The notes under the pieces: model-generated | Database searches by the model: none | The model's input: the letters and a program-made list of their open reading frames with translations, nothing else | Told to the model about the DNA's origin: nothing | Assembly: GCA_015680685.1 (NCBI GenBank) | Contig: MNCI01036318.1 | Location: forward strand, 182,190-246,189 | Length of the DNA stretch: 64,000 nucleotides | Direction of reading: 5' to 3' | Origin: Gnetum montanum | Lineage: Eukaryota; Streptophyta; Gnetopsida; Gnetales; Gnetaceae | Translations under genes and position numbers: made by a program | In this document: positions 1 through 9,895 of the stretch, in pieces | Numbering within the stretch: the stretch's first letter is position 1 | Layout of the letters: each line of letters begins with the position of its first letter

Positions 1-1043
1 TTTTACAAATTTCTTTAACTTTTCTATTTTTTGTTTTACAAATTTCTTTAACTTTTCTCATTTTTGTTTTACATCATCGTTATACTTTTTCAATTTTTTG
101 TGTGTGTGTGTGATCCACCCTGTAAGTTTTTCCCACAATAAGCATTCTTCATGATGGTATGAACTGTTTTCATATTGATTGCTAATGTTTNAGGTGCGGA
201 TGGATTAGGAGGATCGGACGAGTGTGAGATGTCTCCCAGAGGAGAAGGAGTCCTTCTCAAGTACTCCNCCACCAATTTCTATGGTTTCTCTTGGCTTGGA
301 AATGTACAATCCCTTTTTATTAAGAACTTTAACAAATCGGTGACTGGGGATTTCTCAAACTAAGGAAGGACTCATGGATTGAAAAGGGTGTGACTTGAAA
401 GGAACTTGATGCTTTTGTGTTGGTCATTCTCGTAGGTGCTTGAATGTTTCTTCTTGAGTTTTCTTGCCATTCCGATGTTACCCAATTATCGAAAGCTGAG
501 ACAATAAAAATAAGAAGTCTTTGCATGATGTGGTTCTCACGAATAAAAACACAAAACACAGAAAAAAAAATCAAGTGAGAATTCAAAGCACACCCCTTAG
601 ACGAATAAACATGGGCTACAAGCACTGGTTATGGAACCAAAAGTGTTTCCTCTAACTAAGGCCCTTCTCGCTTTCCATTCTCTCCTTTGTTTCGTTGGAC
701 TGGTGGTGGCTCTTAGAGCGTGCATTCTTGTTGCCCAAGTGGATGGTTTAACCGAATGCGTTGATGCGAAGTCACTGGATGTGGTTGGTTTGAAGCCGGA
801 GTTGGAATGAGATTTATCAAGTTACATTAATCATCCAACACACAAGGGGCTGTACACCACCTTGTTCTTGGGATTCCATTCCATTTTTCTTCTCTCCATT
901 ACTCACCTCATTGCCGATTGTATCATTAGTGTATATATTTTGGTTGACGCATTGTTTTCTTTTTGGTAAATGCTTGTGGTTAAGACTTTAACTCTTGTTC
1001 CAGATGACATTCCCAGAGCCTACGGACTCTTTGAATGTGGGTT

Positions 1044-1092
1044 TGTCAGGGCATTAAGGGCATGAGCCTACTTTGGGGAGGACCCACTGACA
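1044..1092 (+). other. Stem-loop in tail of element A
   Basis: TGTCAG (1044-1049) can pair with CTGACA (1087-1092) around a loop containing ggcatta and ttggggagga. B (19597-19653) and C (56105-56158) have the same loop landmarks but different arms that also pair. The arm changes are compensatory, which suggests a conserved RNA fold in the element transcript. Confidence 0.5.
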
Positions 1093-1262
1093 TTCCTATT
1101 TGGAGCCTTAGTTAAATTCTTTCCCTTAACATTTTGCAATTAATTTTTATTTTGTTCATTACCATCTTGACATCCATTTCATCGATGCCATAGTTATCCC
1201 TTTTTATCTATCTTTCTTACTCCTTTTCTTTCTCCATTATAATGCTACCAGAGGTTCACGAT

Positions 1263-1276
1263 TAGTCATGGGGGTA
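1263..1276 (+). other. Internal polypurine-tract-like motif, element A
   Basis: The motif tagtcatgggggtac closely matches the terminal polypurine tract 570 bases downstream and is followed by a T-rich stretch. Similar internal copies occur at 18465, 19883 and 22622. A second plus-strand priming site is possible but not shown. Confidence 0.4.
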
Positions 1277-1834
1277 CGGGGCCTGATTTTTTCACTTTTC
1301 TCCCTACCCCAAAATTTTTTGATTTTCTTCCTAACCCCTACACCTTCGATAGTCATCAGTCACATATTCCCAGATCCATACTAGCCATACCACAACCTAG
1401 CCAATGGACTTACACCGAAGCAAGGTATCAATTACATGATGATTCAATTACCCTTGCTAATACATGATTGTGTTGTGTGTGCAGATGGCAGACATGCAAA
1501 CAACGAATTGGATCTGGAGCAAACACTTGGAATGGAGCAATGCTGAAGTAGCTATGCAAGGAGCAAGATCGATGGTGCGCTTACGGATGGACAATGAAGG
1601 TGCAATTTTGGTGTTGGCAGCAGCAACACTTCTTTCTCTCTCTCTTTCTCAGCTGCCAACAAAGGCCTGATGTCATTGTAATGAGATGTTCACCCCTGTT
1701 GTCATGAACACCAATTTTGTTAAGTCTTGTAATAATAATCCGTTCACATCTCATCCCATTAGTTCCATTTCCCTCAATAATTCCATACCTACCTAATATT
1801 ATTGTAAGAAACTCGAGGACGAGTTTTCATTCAG

Positions 1835-1845
1835 TCATGGGGGTA
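1835..1845 (+). other. Polypurine tract of element A
   Basis: TCATGGGGGTA lies immediately before the LTR start TGATGA. The identical motif precedes the B LTR at 20628-20638. This is where plus-strand DNA synthesis is primed in LTR elements. Confidence 0.75.
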
Positions 1846-1989
1846 TGATGAGACGCGATATCGCATGCACCGCGATATCGCGTTGTCCCCTACAATATCG
1901 CGGTCCGCCGCCAAATCTATAAATAAGAAGCGGTACTCCCCTCATTTTCCATCCTAGGCTAGAAGTAGCGAAGCTCTGGTGGATTGATC
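1846..1989 (+). repeat. 3' LTR of element A, first part
   Basis: The LTR starts TGATGAGACG after the polypurine tract and runs into the N at 1990. It matches the starts of the B (20639) and C (47668) LTRs. Its far end is found in reverse at 2477-2767, where the complement reads CCATTCATCA, giving TGATGA...TCATCA termini. Some 380 bases seem to be missing at the N, judging by the 819-base LTR of C. Confidence 0.75.
1853..1927 (+). promoter_or_regulatory. LTR promoter of A: CGCGATATCGCG palindromes and TATA box
   Basis: CGCGATATCGCG occurs at 1871-1882, with near copies at 1853-1864 and 1892-1903, just upstream of a TATA box (tataaata, 1918-1925). The B and C LTRs have the same layout, with palindromes eroded to GATATT/AATATC forms upstream of TATAAATA. 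The array probably binds a host factor driving LTR transcription, by position only. Confidence 0.6.
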
Positions 1990-1990
1990 N

Positions 1991-2767
1991 TACCATGCCA
2001 ATCTCTTGTAACATTAACTCATAGAGCCAATTCCCAAAGCCAAAGTTTAGCTTTACAAGTAAGTTCACTTTTTGACTCTATCATGTCAGCTTGAAGGGTT
2101 TTTCATAGATTTGAAAAGTGGTATTACAAATTAGCTCTACCACATTGTGCCACACCATGTCTTCTTGTGGAACTAATTCGGAGAGCCAAATCTAGGTTCT
2201 ATGAAAGAGCTCTACCACATCAGTAGAGATCTACATGATTTTCCACTTTAGCATCTAACATGTCAGCAAATAGATGAAGCTTATCTTCTCATTTAGAACA
2301 AATACACTTCATCTACCATGTCAGCATTTAGATGAAGATTTACTAGCTTTTAGTAAATGAAAAACCTCATCTGCCACATCAGTAGTCATCACATCAGCAT
2401 TTAGCTAAAGATTTACAAGCTTTCAAATGAAAAACTTCATCTACCATGTTAATGCTTAAGGAAATACATTGCTTGTTGATGAATGGCGAGGTACCCCTAC
2501 ACTCAACCATACGAAATGAGTATAGCACGCACGATCCAGTCAAACTCTGCAGACTAAATGCCTAAATGCCCCATGGAACACTTGGGGTTAATCATTCGTT
2601 GTCTTCCCAGACTTACTTGTTGTTGTCACGGTGTATGGTTAAGTAAGTCTGAGGTATATGATTTTTTAGGTATTTTCTGGTTTTATGTCTTCTACGCCAA
2701 GAGCAAAGGGTTGAGAGAACTAACTAATTCTAACTAGTGTCCTAAGTCTAAGTTAACTAGCATCAGC
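1991..2767 (-). other. Probably misoriented contig between two Ns
   Basis: Bases 1991-2236 are the exact reverse complement of 2769-3014, the sequence just past the N at 2768. Reverse-complementing this segment makes its end overlap the next contig by 246 bases. Its start then becomes the 3' part of an A-type LTR (2477-2767) ending TCATCA, followed by LTR sequence of M1 (1991-2476). That matches both the C LTR end and the M1 right LTR near 11965, so the placed orientation is almost certainly an assembly error. Confidence 0.85.
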
Positions 2768-2768
2768 N

Positions 2769-4430
2769 ATGTAGATCTCTACTGATGTGGTAGAGCTCTT
2801 TCATAGAACCTAGATTTGGCTCTCCGAATTAGTTCCACAAGAAGACATGGTGTGGCACAATGTGGTAGAGCTAATTTGTAATACCACTTTTCAAATCTAT
2901 GAAAAACCCTTCAAGCTGACATGATAGAGTCAAAAAGTGAACTTACTTGTAAAGCTAAACTTTGGCTTTGGGAATTGGCTCTATGAGTTAATGTTACAAG
3001 AGATTGGCATGGTAGAGCTCCTTTGCAAAGGCACCTTTAAGCTCTTCAAAGTAGCTCTATGAATAGAAGTGGCATTGTTGATGTGGCAATGCTAACATAG
3101 TAAAATCATTTCATAGAATCAGATTTAAGCTCTAGAAATCTCCTCTATGAGTTGACATGGCAATGCTAAAAATGAGCTTATTGAGTTAATAGTTTTTGAA
3201 ACTAGCTCAAAAAGAAAATGTGGAAGAATCCAAAAGAACGTCTTGTAAGGCTAAATTTTAACTTTACAAACTAGCTCTACAAACTAACTTGGTATGATGT
3301 TGACATGGTAGAGCTCTTTCATAGAGTGGAAATCTAGCTATACAAATTAACTTTATTCGTTGGCATGACAAAAACGCTGATGTGGTAAGGTGCGTTGAAC
3401 TTTGTTGATGTGGTAGATGAAGTTTTTCCTTCTTGTCAACTTGAGAATCTTCATCTACATGTTGATGTGGTAGGTGTTGACATGACATATGCTGATGTAG
3501 TACATGCTAACATGGTAGATGAAGCAACGTTGATCTAGATGAAAAGAGCTTCATCTACTTGCTAATGCAGTAGGCATTGAGCTAGTAGAGCTTATGTATA
3601 GAATGGATATTTGGTTCTACAAACTCCATTTATGAATTAACATAGCACAGTGCTGATGTTGTAAAGCTCTTTTGTAGAACTTAAATTTGTCTCTACGAAC
3701 TAGCTCTACGAGCTGATGTCATAGAGCCTCTTCATAGAGCTATTTTTTAACTCTATGAGCTTCCTTTATGTGCCAACATGGCCTGATGATGATGTGGCTC
3801 TTAAATTCTCTTTAGTTCTTTCTTATAGATCCATCTCAAACTTGCACTACTTAGTGAGTTGATGTGGTAGAACGAATTTGTAGTGCTGATGTGGCTTGTA
3901 GAATGTTTTCATAGAACTGGCTTTTGGTTCACAAACATGAGCCAACTTTATAAAGCTTATGCGATAGAGCTCCTATGTAGAGCTAGTTTTTAACTTTACG
4001 ATCTGACATGGCAAGGTCAACTCTCTGATGTTGGCATGGCATTTAAAGCTTCTTCGTAGAACTATTTTTTATCTCTATGAAGATAGCTGACTCCAAAGCT
4101 TACTTGGTAGAGCAAATTTATAGAGCAGACATGGTAGAATTACCTTATAGAGCCATTTTTTGGTTCAAAGAACCTAGAACTATGTGAATGGTGGAAGTGC
4201 TTTCCTACAAGCTAACGTGAAAGAGAAGATTTAATAGAAATACTTCTTTGGATCTACAAACTCTTGCTAGAAACTAAAGCTAATGTGGTAGAGCCATTAA
4301 GCCTATTCTCAAATAGAGCCATTTTTCAACCTTATGACCTTCCTACCTTAGCAGAGCTGATTTGGTAGAGCTATTCTCGACTTTCTTTGTAGAACCAAAA
4401 TTTCCTATATGAACTGATGTGTTAACATAC
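2769..4430. repeat. Array of degenerate hairpin repeats in M1 3' LTR
   Basis: Units of roughly 60-100 bases carry two phrases: 'tgacatggtagagct' and a self-complementary piece of the type TAGAGCC-TTTTT-GGCTCTA. Examples are near 2800, 3700 and 4040. Other units pair gatgaag with cttcatc. The array continues, inverted by the assembly, in 1991-2476. A transcript would fold into a row of short hairpins. Confidence 0.7.
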
Positions 4431-4607
4431 TTTAACAAAATATTTTTAAATTTAGCTTGAGCCTCTTTTCTTGAAACTATGATTTTTGTAAGTGTTCATT
4501 TGTTTGTTTTAATGCTAGTCTTTCGTTAGGATAAAACTGGCTTCTAAGTTTTATATATTATTTTCAAGGAAACAAAGAGAAGAAGCATTTGCTCAGGCTT
4601 TGCTTCA
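2769..4607 (-). repeat. M1 3' LTR, visible part
   Basis: It is collinear with 12170-14014 to its right end. The last shared bases read ...tgctcaggctttgcttca here and ...tgctcaagctctgctta in the other copy, after which they diverge. On the minus strand the LTR starts TGAAGC, preceded by a purine run (agatgaaaaga, complement of 4608-4618) that can serve as polypurine tract. Confidence 0.75.
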
Positions 4608-4749
4608 TCTTTTCATCTAGGAGGCATTTATTAATAAGCTATCTCTGGCTTTATCTATGTCAGCCTTCTTTTTGGTAAGTAAAGTCATGAAAATTCTATC
4701 TTTATCTATTTTTTCACTGTACTTCTGCATAAAATCATAAGCTCTGAAG

Positions 4750-5697
4750 TGGAGGTTATGATTTAATTAGTGATTCTTGTTGTGATACTATAAACTAAAT
4801 TATAAGATGATGTTGCAATAGATTTATTGATTCTAATATGATATGTCCATAAAGCATATGGTAAGTAGTTATGCCAATTTCCAAGATTCCCTTTCATTGA
4901 TCTTTTAATTTAGCATATAAGCTTCTTATTAGTGGATGTGGCCAACCCATTGCCTTACATGTAGTAATTTGATGAAGAGAAGAGAAATATAGATTTCTCA
5001 GAAGCTCATCTTATGAATTCTTGAAATTGAAATGCAAGGTTATTATGTGACACCAATACTTCTGGCATATCAAAGTGACCTAGCATTTGATCTTCAAGAA
5101 ACCTTATTACATTTGACACTAAACTCTTTCTCAGAGCATTTGCTTCTAATCACTTGGTAAAATAGTTGGTATCTATAATATAAATTTATGTCTATCTTTT
5201 CAATGAGTAAACATGCTAATAAAATCTAAACCCCACCTTTGAAATGACCTATTTGCAATCATTGGTTTTAGAGGAGTGTTAGCTTTTTTAATTTTTTATC
5301 CATGAATGCAACATTTGTAATAGCATCGAATCTTTACACTAATATCTTAATACATGCTAGGCCAATAAAATTCATAGCGTGATATGTGCTACATGGTAGA
5401 TTTAGGAAAATCATAAAACAAATTTGCATGATCATAAAACTACTCCAATATGAGCTCAATCTTATCATTCTTGACACATTCTAATAGAACCCCACTGAAG
5501 TATCTTCTATATAAAATCACATCTTTCACCAGGTGCTTATTTGTCTTCTTGAGAAAAGCTCTTCTTTGGCTCACAATCAAATCATTTGAAACTTTTCTTG
5601 AATTGAAGAACTCTAAAATTTCATCATACCAATTCTCACCATTGGAGTCTAATGTACAATTTTTAGCTTCTTTAGCCATCAATTTGGCTAATCCCAT
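4750..5697 (-). pseudogene. M1 integrase, degenerate
   Basis: Integrase inserts the element cDNA into the host genome. 5697-5440 gives the pre-integrase segment typical of gypsy elements (LYRR-type DVILYRRYFSGVLLEC) that leads into the zinc-binding part. The catalytic core follows in shifting frames. Near 5190-5060 the pieces FLEDQMLGHFDMPEVLVSHN correspond to the second-aspartate region, and near 4955-4900 GNGLATSTNKKLI corresponds to the third (Glu) motif with Glu replaced. LPYALWTYHI follows near 4800. Many stops and frameshifts make it non-functional. It ends about 150 bases from the LTR, so little tail follows. Confidence 0.75.
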
Positions 5698-6119
5698 TTC
5701 TTTAACTATTTTGCATAATTCTAGAGAAAATATGAATCCTTGAAGCTTAACAAGTCATTTCTCTCTTCTTAGCCCAATTTAATTTTGAACTAAAAATTGC
5801 TTAATAGTAGGCTCTATTAACATAACATAAACCAAAGTGCTTTCTAAATAATATTTAAAATGTACCTACTCTTTGATAATGAAATATGCCTATTTTTCTA
5901 AATATGAGTAGTTCAATTTTGAACCTTTAAGCTAGTAACCAAAGAATTCAATTGGCTCATCATGACCATACTTTTTTTGAGTTAAAACTACAACAATTGA
6001 ATCAGTAGAAGCAAAAGTGTATAACTAGAAGTCTTTTTTTAATTTGGGTCCAACCAATTACAAAGCTTCTTAAATAGCCTTTTTAATCTCTGCTAATGCT
6101 TTCTCTAATTTAGGTATCT
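5698..6119 (-). pseudogene. M1 gypsy-type RNase H, degenerate
   Basis: RNase H removes the RNA strand during reverse transcription. The frame follows RT directly and reads, with stops, through LYTFASTDS, the position of the first catalytic Asp motif, which looks degenerate. It then passes YGHDEPIEFF, LNYSYLEK and VKEMG. In elements with a second RNase H the original domain is known to decay, and that would fit here. It continues into the integrase zinc region. Confidence 0.65.
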
Positions 6120-7290
6120 TCATTTCCTAACATCACTCTTAAGCATGTACATTAGAGGCTTGTTGATCTCAGTAAATCTTGGTATAAATTTCTTTACAAA
6201 ATTTAGTTTTCCAAAGAAGGATCTAAGAGACCTTTTATTGGTCAAATGCTTAATGTTTTGAATCACTTGGATCTTTGCATTATCTATAGCAATACCCCTT
6301 TGGCAAATTGTGTGCCCCAACAAGCTTCCAAATTTTACTTCAAGAATGCTTTTCTTAGGATTCACAGAAATACCATACTTTTGACATCTGCTCAAAATAT
6401 GCTAAAGATGACTTATGTTATCTTCGTTCCTTTTTGAGTAAACAATCATATCATCAAGATAAATTACTATAAATTTTCCTATTGAATCTTTAAAATCTAT
6501 GTCCATTACTCTTTGGAAAGTAGCTCAAGTGTTTGACAATCCAAATGACATCCTTTTATAAGCAAATGTTCTCCACTTAGTAATGAAGGCAATTTTGTAT
6601 TTGTCATTCTTGTCCATTATAACTTGATTATACCCTAAAATGCTATCCAAAAAAGAGTATACTTGACATCTTGATACTTTGATTACCATTTTGTTTATTT
6701 TGGGTGAGGGATATTTTTCCTTTTTTGAAGCTTGATTCAAATTTTTGAAATCAACGTATAGCCTAATGTTATTAATCTTTTCCTTACAGGTACTAGATTA
6801 GCTAGCCATATTGTATATCAATTAGGATATATAATTCTAGCTTGTAATAACTTTTTGATTTCAACTTCTATGGCTTGCTTAAATGATAGATTAAACTTCC
6901 TTTATTTTTGCCTAATTGCTTTACAATCTTTAACCAATAGAATTTTGTGTGTCATCACATCAAGTTTAAATGTTCTAAGGTCATCGTAGGACCATGCGAA
7001 ATTATCCAAATTATTCTTTAACAAAGATAATAACTTTTGTTTGAAAATTGAATAATTTTCTTTTGTAATATTTAACATTTTGGCTTTTCTTTGGATCCTA
7101 AATTTATTGCTTCATAAGCTTGATCATCTGGATTTTGGATATCTATCCCTTTAAGTAGCCTTTTGGTAAACTCATAATCATAATCAACTATCTTTTTGAA
7201 AATAAAATTTGATCTAAGTTTTGACAAAGATTCTTGTTCAAACATGATTTTATTTTCAACTTCTCCCTTATTCTTTAAGAATCTAAGCAA
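6120..7290 (-). pseudogene. pol: M1 reverse transcriptase, degenerate
   Basis: Reverse transcriptase copies element RNA into DNA. From N to C the frames show the pre-RT linker (7290-7072), LRTFKLDVMTHKI near 6970, a KYPSPKINKM segment and VYSFLDSILGYNQV, the first-Asp region, then FAYKRMSFGLSNT (6525-6740). The active site YLDD is intact at 6450-6461. A thumb segment (SRCQKYGISVNPKKS onward) ends at 6120. The order of motifs is canonical for Ty3/gypsy. Frameshifts separate three or more open pieces. The archaeal-type RNase H lies immediately upstream. Confidence 0.85.
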
Positions 7291-7374
7291 TAGATCATCA
7301 TTTTCAAATACCTAGAAGTGCTCCATGTTATCCAAAATTGAGGGCTGATGCTCAACTTCAATTACAACCCTTCT

Positions 7375-7903
7375 ATATTTTTTAATTCTTTCTAAATCTC
7401 GCACTGAAGCCACTGTAGCTAGCTCATTTGCTAATTGGTTGTCTTCTCTACATATATGCTTTATTTCATATTGCTCAAATTGATTTGACAAGCTATAGAT
7501 GAGTTGTTTATATGATCATAAGAATGAAATTTTTACTACACATTCATCTTTAACTTGTTAATAAATAAGCCTAGAAACTCCATTAATTAAAATTCTTTTA
7601 ATCAATTTTCTAGAGCTTTTCTAATTCCAATACATAGGGCTTCACATTTAGCCTTATTATTTGTACATGGGAATGATATATGAACAACTTGATAATTTTC
7701 TAAGAACCATATTTTACCAATACTATTCCAACTCTAGTCCCTTTTGAATTACACGACCCATTGAAATACAATTTCCATTTTCCTTTGCTTTGAATTTCTC
7801 TTTTCTCTAAGACTTGAATCTCCATGAGCGAACATGCTTCTATTTCAATATCTTTGAATTGGATGACCTTATTATTTCCATTTGAAGTAACATTCTTGAT
7901 CAT
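7375..7903 (-). pseudogene. M1 archaeal-type second RNase H, upstream of RT
   Basis: Visible motifs are WKLYFNGSCNSKG (first acidic residue changed from the usual FDGS), SFPCTNNKAKCEAL with the second Glu, QVKDECVV, and EDNQLANELATVAS with the final Asp changed to Asn. This is the FPCTNN-type domain seen in Tat-lineage plant elements and again in M2 at 45169-45735. It sits between protease and RT, whereas in M2 it follows the gypsy RNase H. Two frameshifts and several stops break it. Confidence 0.8.
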
Positions 7904-8049
7904 TAAGGGCTCTCTATATGTGTATATTTGATTAGGCTCTCCTTTCCATGGTAGCTACATGTGCGAATGATCCATTGATATATATCTAGAGAAATTTTCA
8001 CTCCAACTTTGACTTAACAGAGACTATATTAATTTGAGATATTAGCTAC

Positions 8050-8300
8050 TTGGATGGTTTTTCTACTCTTAATGCAAGGATTTGAAGCAATTTGGAGTAA
8101 AACATTTTGGAATTATGCTATGATTTTTACTTTGCTCTTATGTACTTTAACAATCTTTTTGTTGGATTGTTCTAATGATAATCCTAACTACTTACAAATA
8201 GATAATGATATGATAGTTGAAGTAGCTCATGAATCAACTAAACAATTGTGCAAATAATTACCATTCAACTTCATTGTATGAAGAAATAGAGGAGTTTCTT
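8050..8300 (-). pseudogene. M1 aspartic protease, degenerate
   Basis: This is the pepsin-like domain that cleaves the gag-pol polyprotein. On the minus strand the frame reads MKLNGNYLHNCLVDS-stop-ATSTIIS, that is, the catalytic D-S-G-A motif with Gly changed to a stop (gga to tga). SLSICK and LGLSLEQS follow, as in gypsy proteases. A plus-strand frame over the same bases (8054-8257) is only its shadow. Confidence 0.75.
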
Positions 8301-9821
8301 TATCATGAGTATAGGGATATTTAGATTTTATTGATTTATCCTCATTGCAAACATAAGTTAATTCAAATTCTTCAACCTTTTTTTATCCTTTACTAGTTCT
8401 AAAGCCTTCTTTTGCTAAGTTTCCATTTATAGTATCTAATATATACTAATGTTCACTTTGATATGCTTAAGGTCTTCTATGAAATCATATTCTCCATCAC
8501 CATAAAAGCCTAATTTCCTAAACCATTTAATTTACAACTAGTTTAAGGATTTTGGTCTATCTATGTATTCTTTTCTTTTCTCTTTTCTTTCTCATTTGGT
8601 TCAAAGGCCTTTCTTTTGGTGGAAGGATCTAAAATAACATTTGGAGGCCTAAAGGTGGTTAATTTATCTTTTGAACTTAGGTTGTATCTAGATCCATCAT
8701 TGTTATTGCATTCCTCATCTAAAAATGAATCTTCCTCTAAACTTGACAAAGAAAAAGTGTCACTTGACTCATTTTTAGATGATTTGCTAGCATAACAAAT
8801 GCTAGATAACTCATTATTAGATTCAATGTTAAGAAAATTAGAAATAGCTGCATGATTCTCATGATCAAAATCTACTAATTTGGTATCTTGATGTCTGTGT
8901 TTCATATGCGTCTTTTCTTCTTTTATCTTAACTTTAGCTAGTGCTTTTTCTAATTTGACTATCTTATTGGATAATTCTTTTATTAGCTTTTCTTTCTTAG
9001 AACCTTTTTCAAAATTTTCATTTTCTTGATCTTGATCCTTGTTGATCATATGAGGTAATGCTTTAAATTGAGTTGAATTTTGGATTGAGATTAATGCTTT
9101 TTGTTTAGTTTTTGGTACTTGAATGAAGTCTTCACTAGATAAATTTAACTATTTTTCGAAGTAAATAGCCTTGTTAAATAAATTGTTCAAGGTTGTTAAA
9201 TATGGAGTCAATCTTAGTGAGATTAAAATGGTTGGATTGATGACATTTAAGTAAGTATTCCTAAGAACTCCTTTTGAAGGTTGATATTGTCTTTGAAATA
9301 ATCCACAAATTCATTGGAACTTAATGTTAAATTCCCTAATTGATTCTCTAATTCCTCGCTTGCCATATCTTTCAAGTTTGCTACAAAGAGCCTATGGGCT
9401 TGATCTTGATATTGAATGTTTGCATGAGCTAAGGGTAATTCAAACAATTGAACATATTCTTTTGCCAAATAAATCTTTCTAGGAATGAAAGGCTTAGGTA
9501 AATACTTATGAATTATCTTGGGGATATCATTGTAATTTGGGAACCTCAATGGTGTGGTTTCTTGCTAAGGATTTACCAGTGGTGGATTCACCATGTTGAA
9601 ATTCCTTCTAGTTGTTAAGCATCTAGGATTTCTTCCTTTGTCCTAAAGATTGGTAAACTAGACAAAATAGTTAATCTTCTAGTCCTTTTAGTTTTAACTC
9701 CACTACTTGTTTTGAGCTCAAAAATATTTTCTTGCTTTTTCTCTAATAAATAATTAGTCTTACAATCAAAATACTTGTTTGGACTTCCAAATTCCTTCGA
9801 GTTATTAGGTTGCTTATTCAT
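8301..9821 (-). pseudogene. gag: M1 gag, degenerate
   Basis: Gag forms the particle that packages element RNA. Three open pieces lie in order. 9821-9615 is the likely start, MNKQPNNSKEF. 9549-9247 contains FPNYNDIPKIIHKYLPKP, LPLAHANI and LFVANLKDMASEELE, like gag of large plant gypsy elements. 9049-8561 is a Lys/Glu-rich segment predicted to form a coiled coil, followed by a Ser/Asp/Glu-rich stretch. No zinc knuckle is visible. 8301-8560 continues in broken frames up to the protease. Confidence 0.65.
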
Positions 9822-9879
9822 GAATAGAGTAGTAACTAATTTGTTGTCCTTCTTCTAGTAAGAAAAAGAACTAATTGAG

Positions 9880-9895
9880 CCTACTTTGGATCACC
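9880..9895 (-). other. Candidate primer binding site of M1
   Basis: The complement reads TGGTGATCCAAAGTAGG, starting with the TGG that pairs with tRNA CCA ends, one base after a possible LTR end (...GATCAACA). I cannot match it to a particular tRNA, so the site is tentative. Confidence 0.35.

Larger units (their letters stand above)
1..1834 (+). mobile_element. 3' non-coding tail of Athila-like element A
   Basis: No gene is visible. The stretch aligns block by block with 18478-20627 (element B) and 54790-56385 (element C), which lie between integrase and 3' LTR of related elements. Shared blocks lie near 290-420, 545-640 and 1030-1100. The first 60 bases hold a T-rich unit duplicated at a spacing of about 33 bp, and 98-113 is a short GT run. 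The reading frame at 1464-1670 falls inside the tail and has no counterpart in B or C. CpG sites are commoner here than in B or C, so A looks younger. Single Ns at 191 and 268 bracket a 76-base contig. Confidence 0.75.

Noticed and set aside
1464-1670. Open frame as a small gene
   Set aside because: It lies in the non-coding tail of A and is absent from the same place in B and C.
1991-3014. 246-bp perfect inverted repeat, possible terminal repeats of a foldback transposon
   Set aside because: Arms are identical in otherwise ancient DNA and end exactly at Ns; a misoriented overlapping contig explains it better.
8054-8257. Plus-strand membrane-like small protein
   Set aside because: It is the antisense shadow of the M1 protease.
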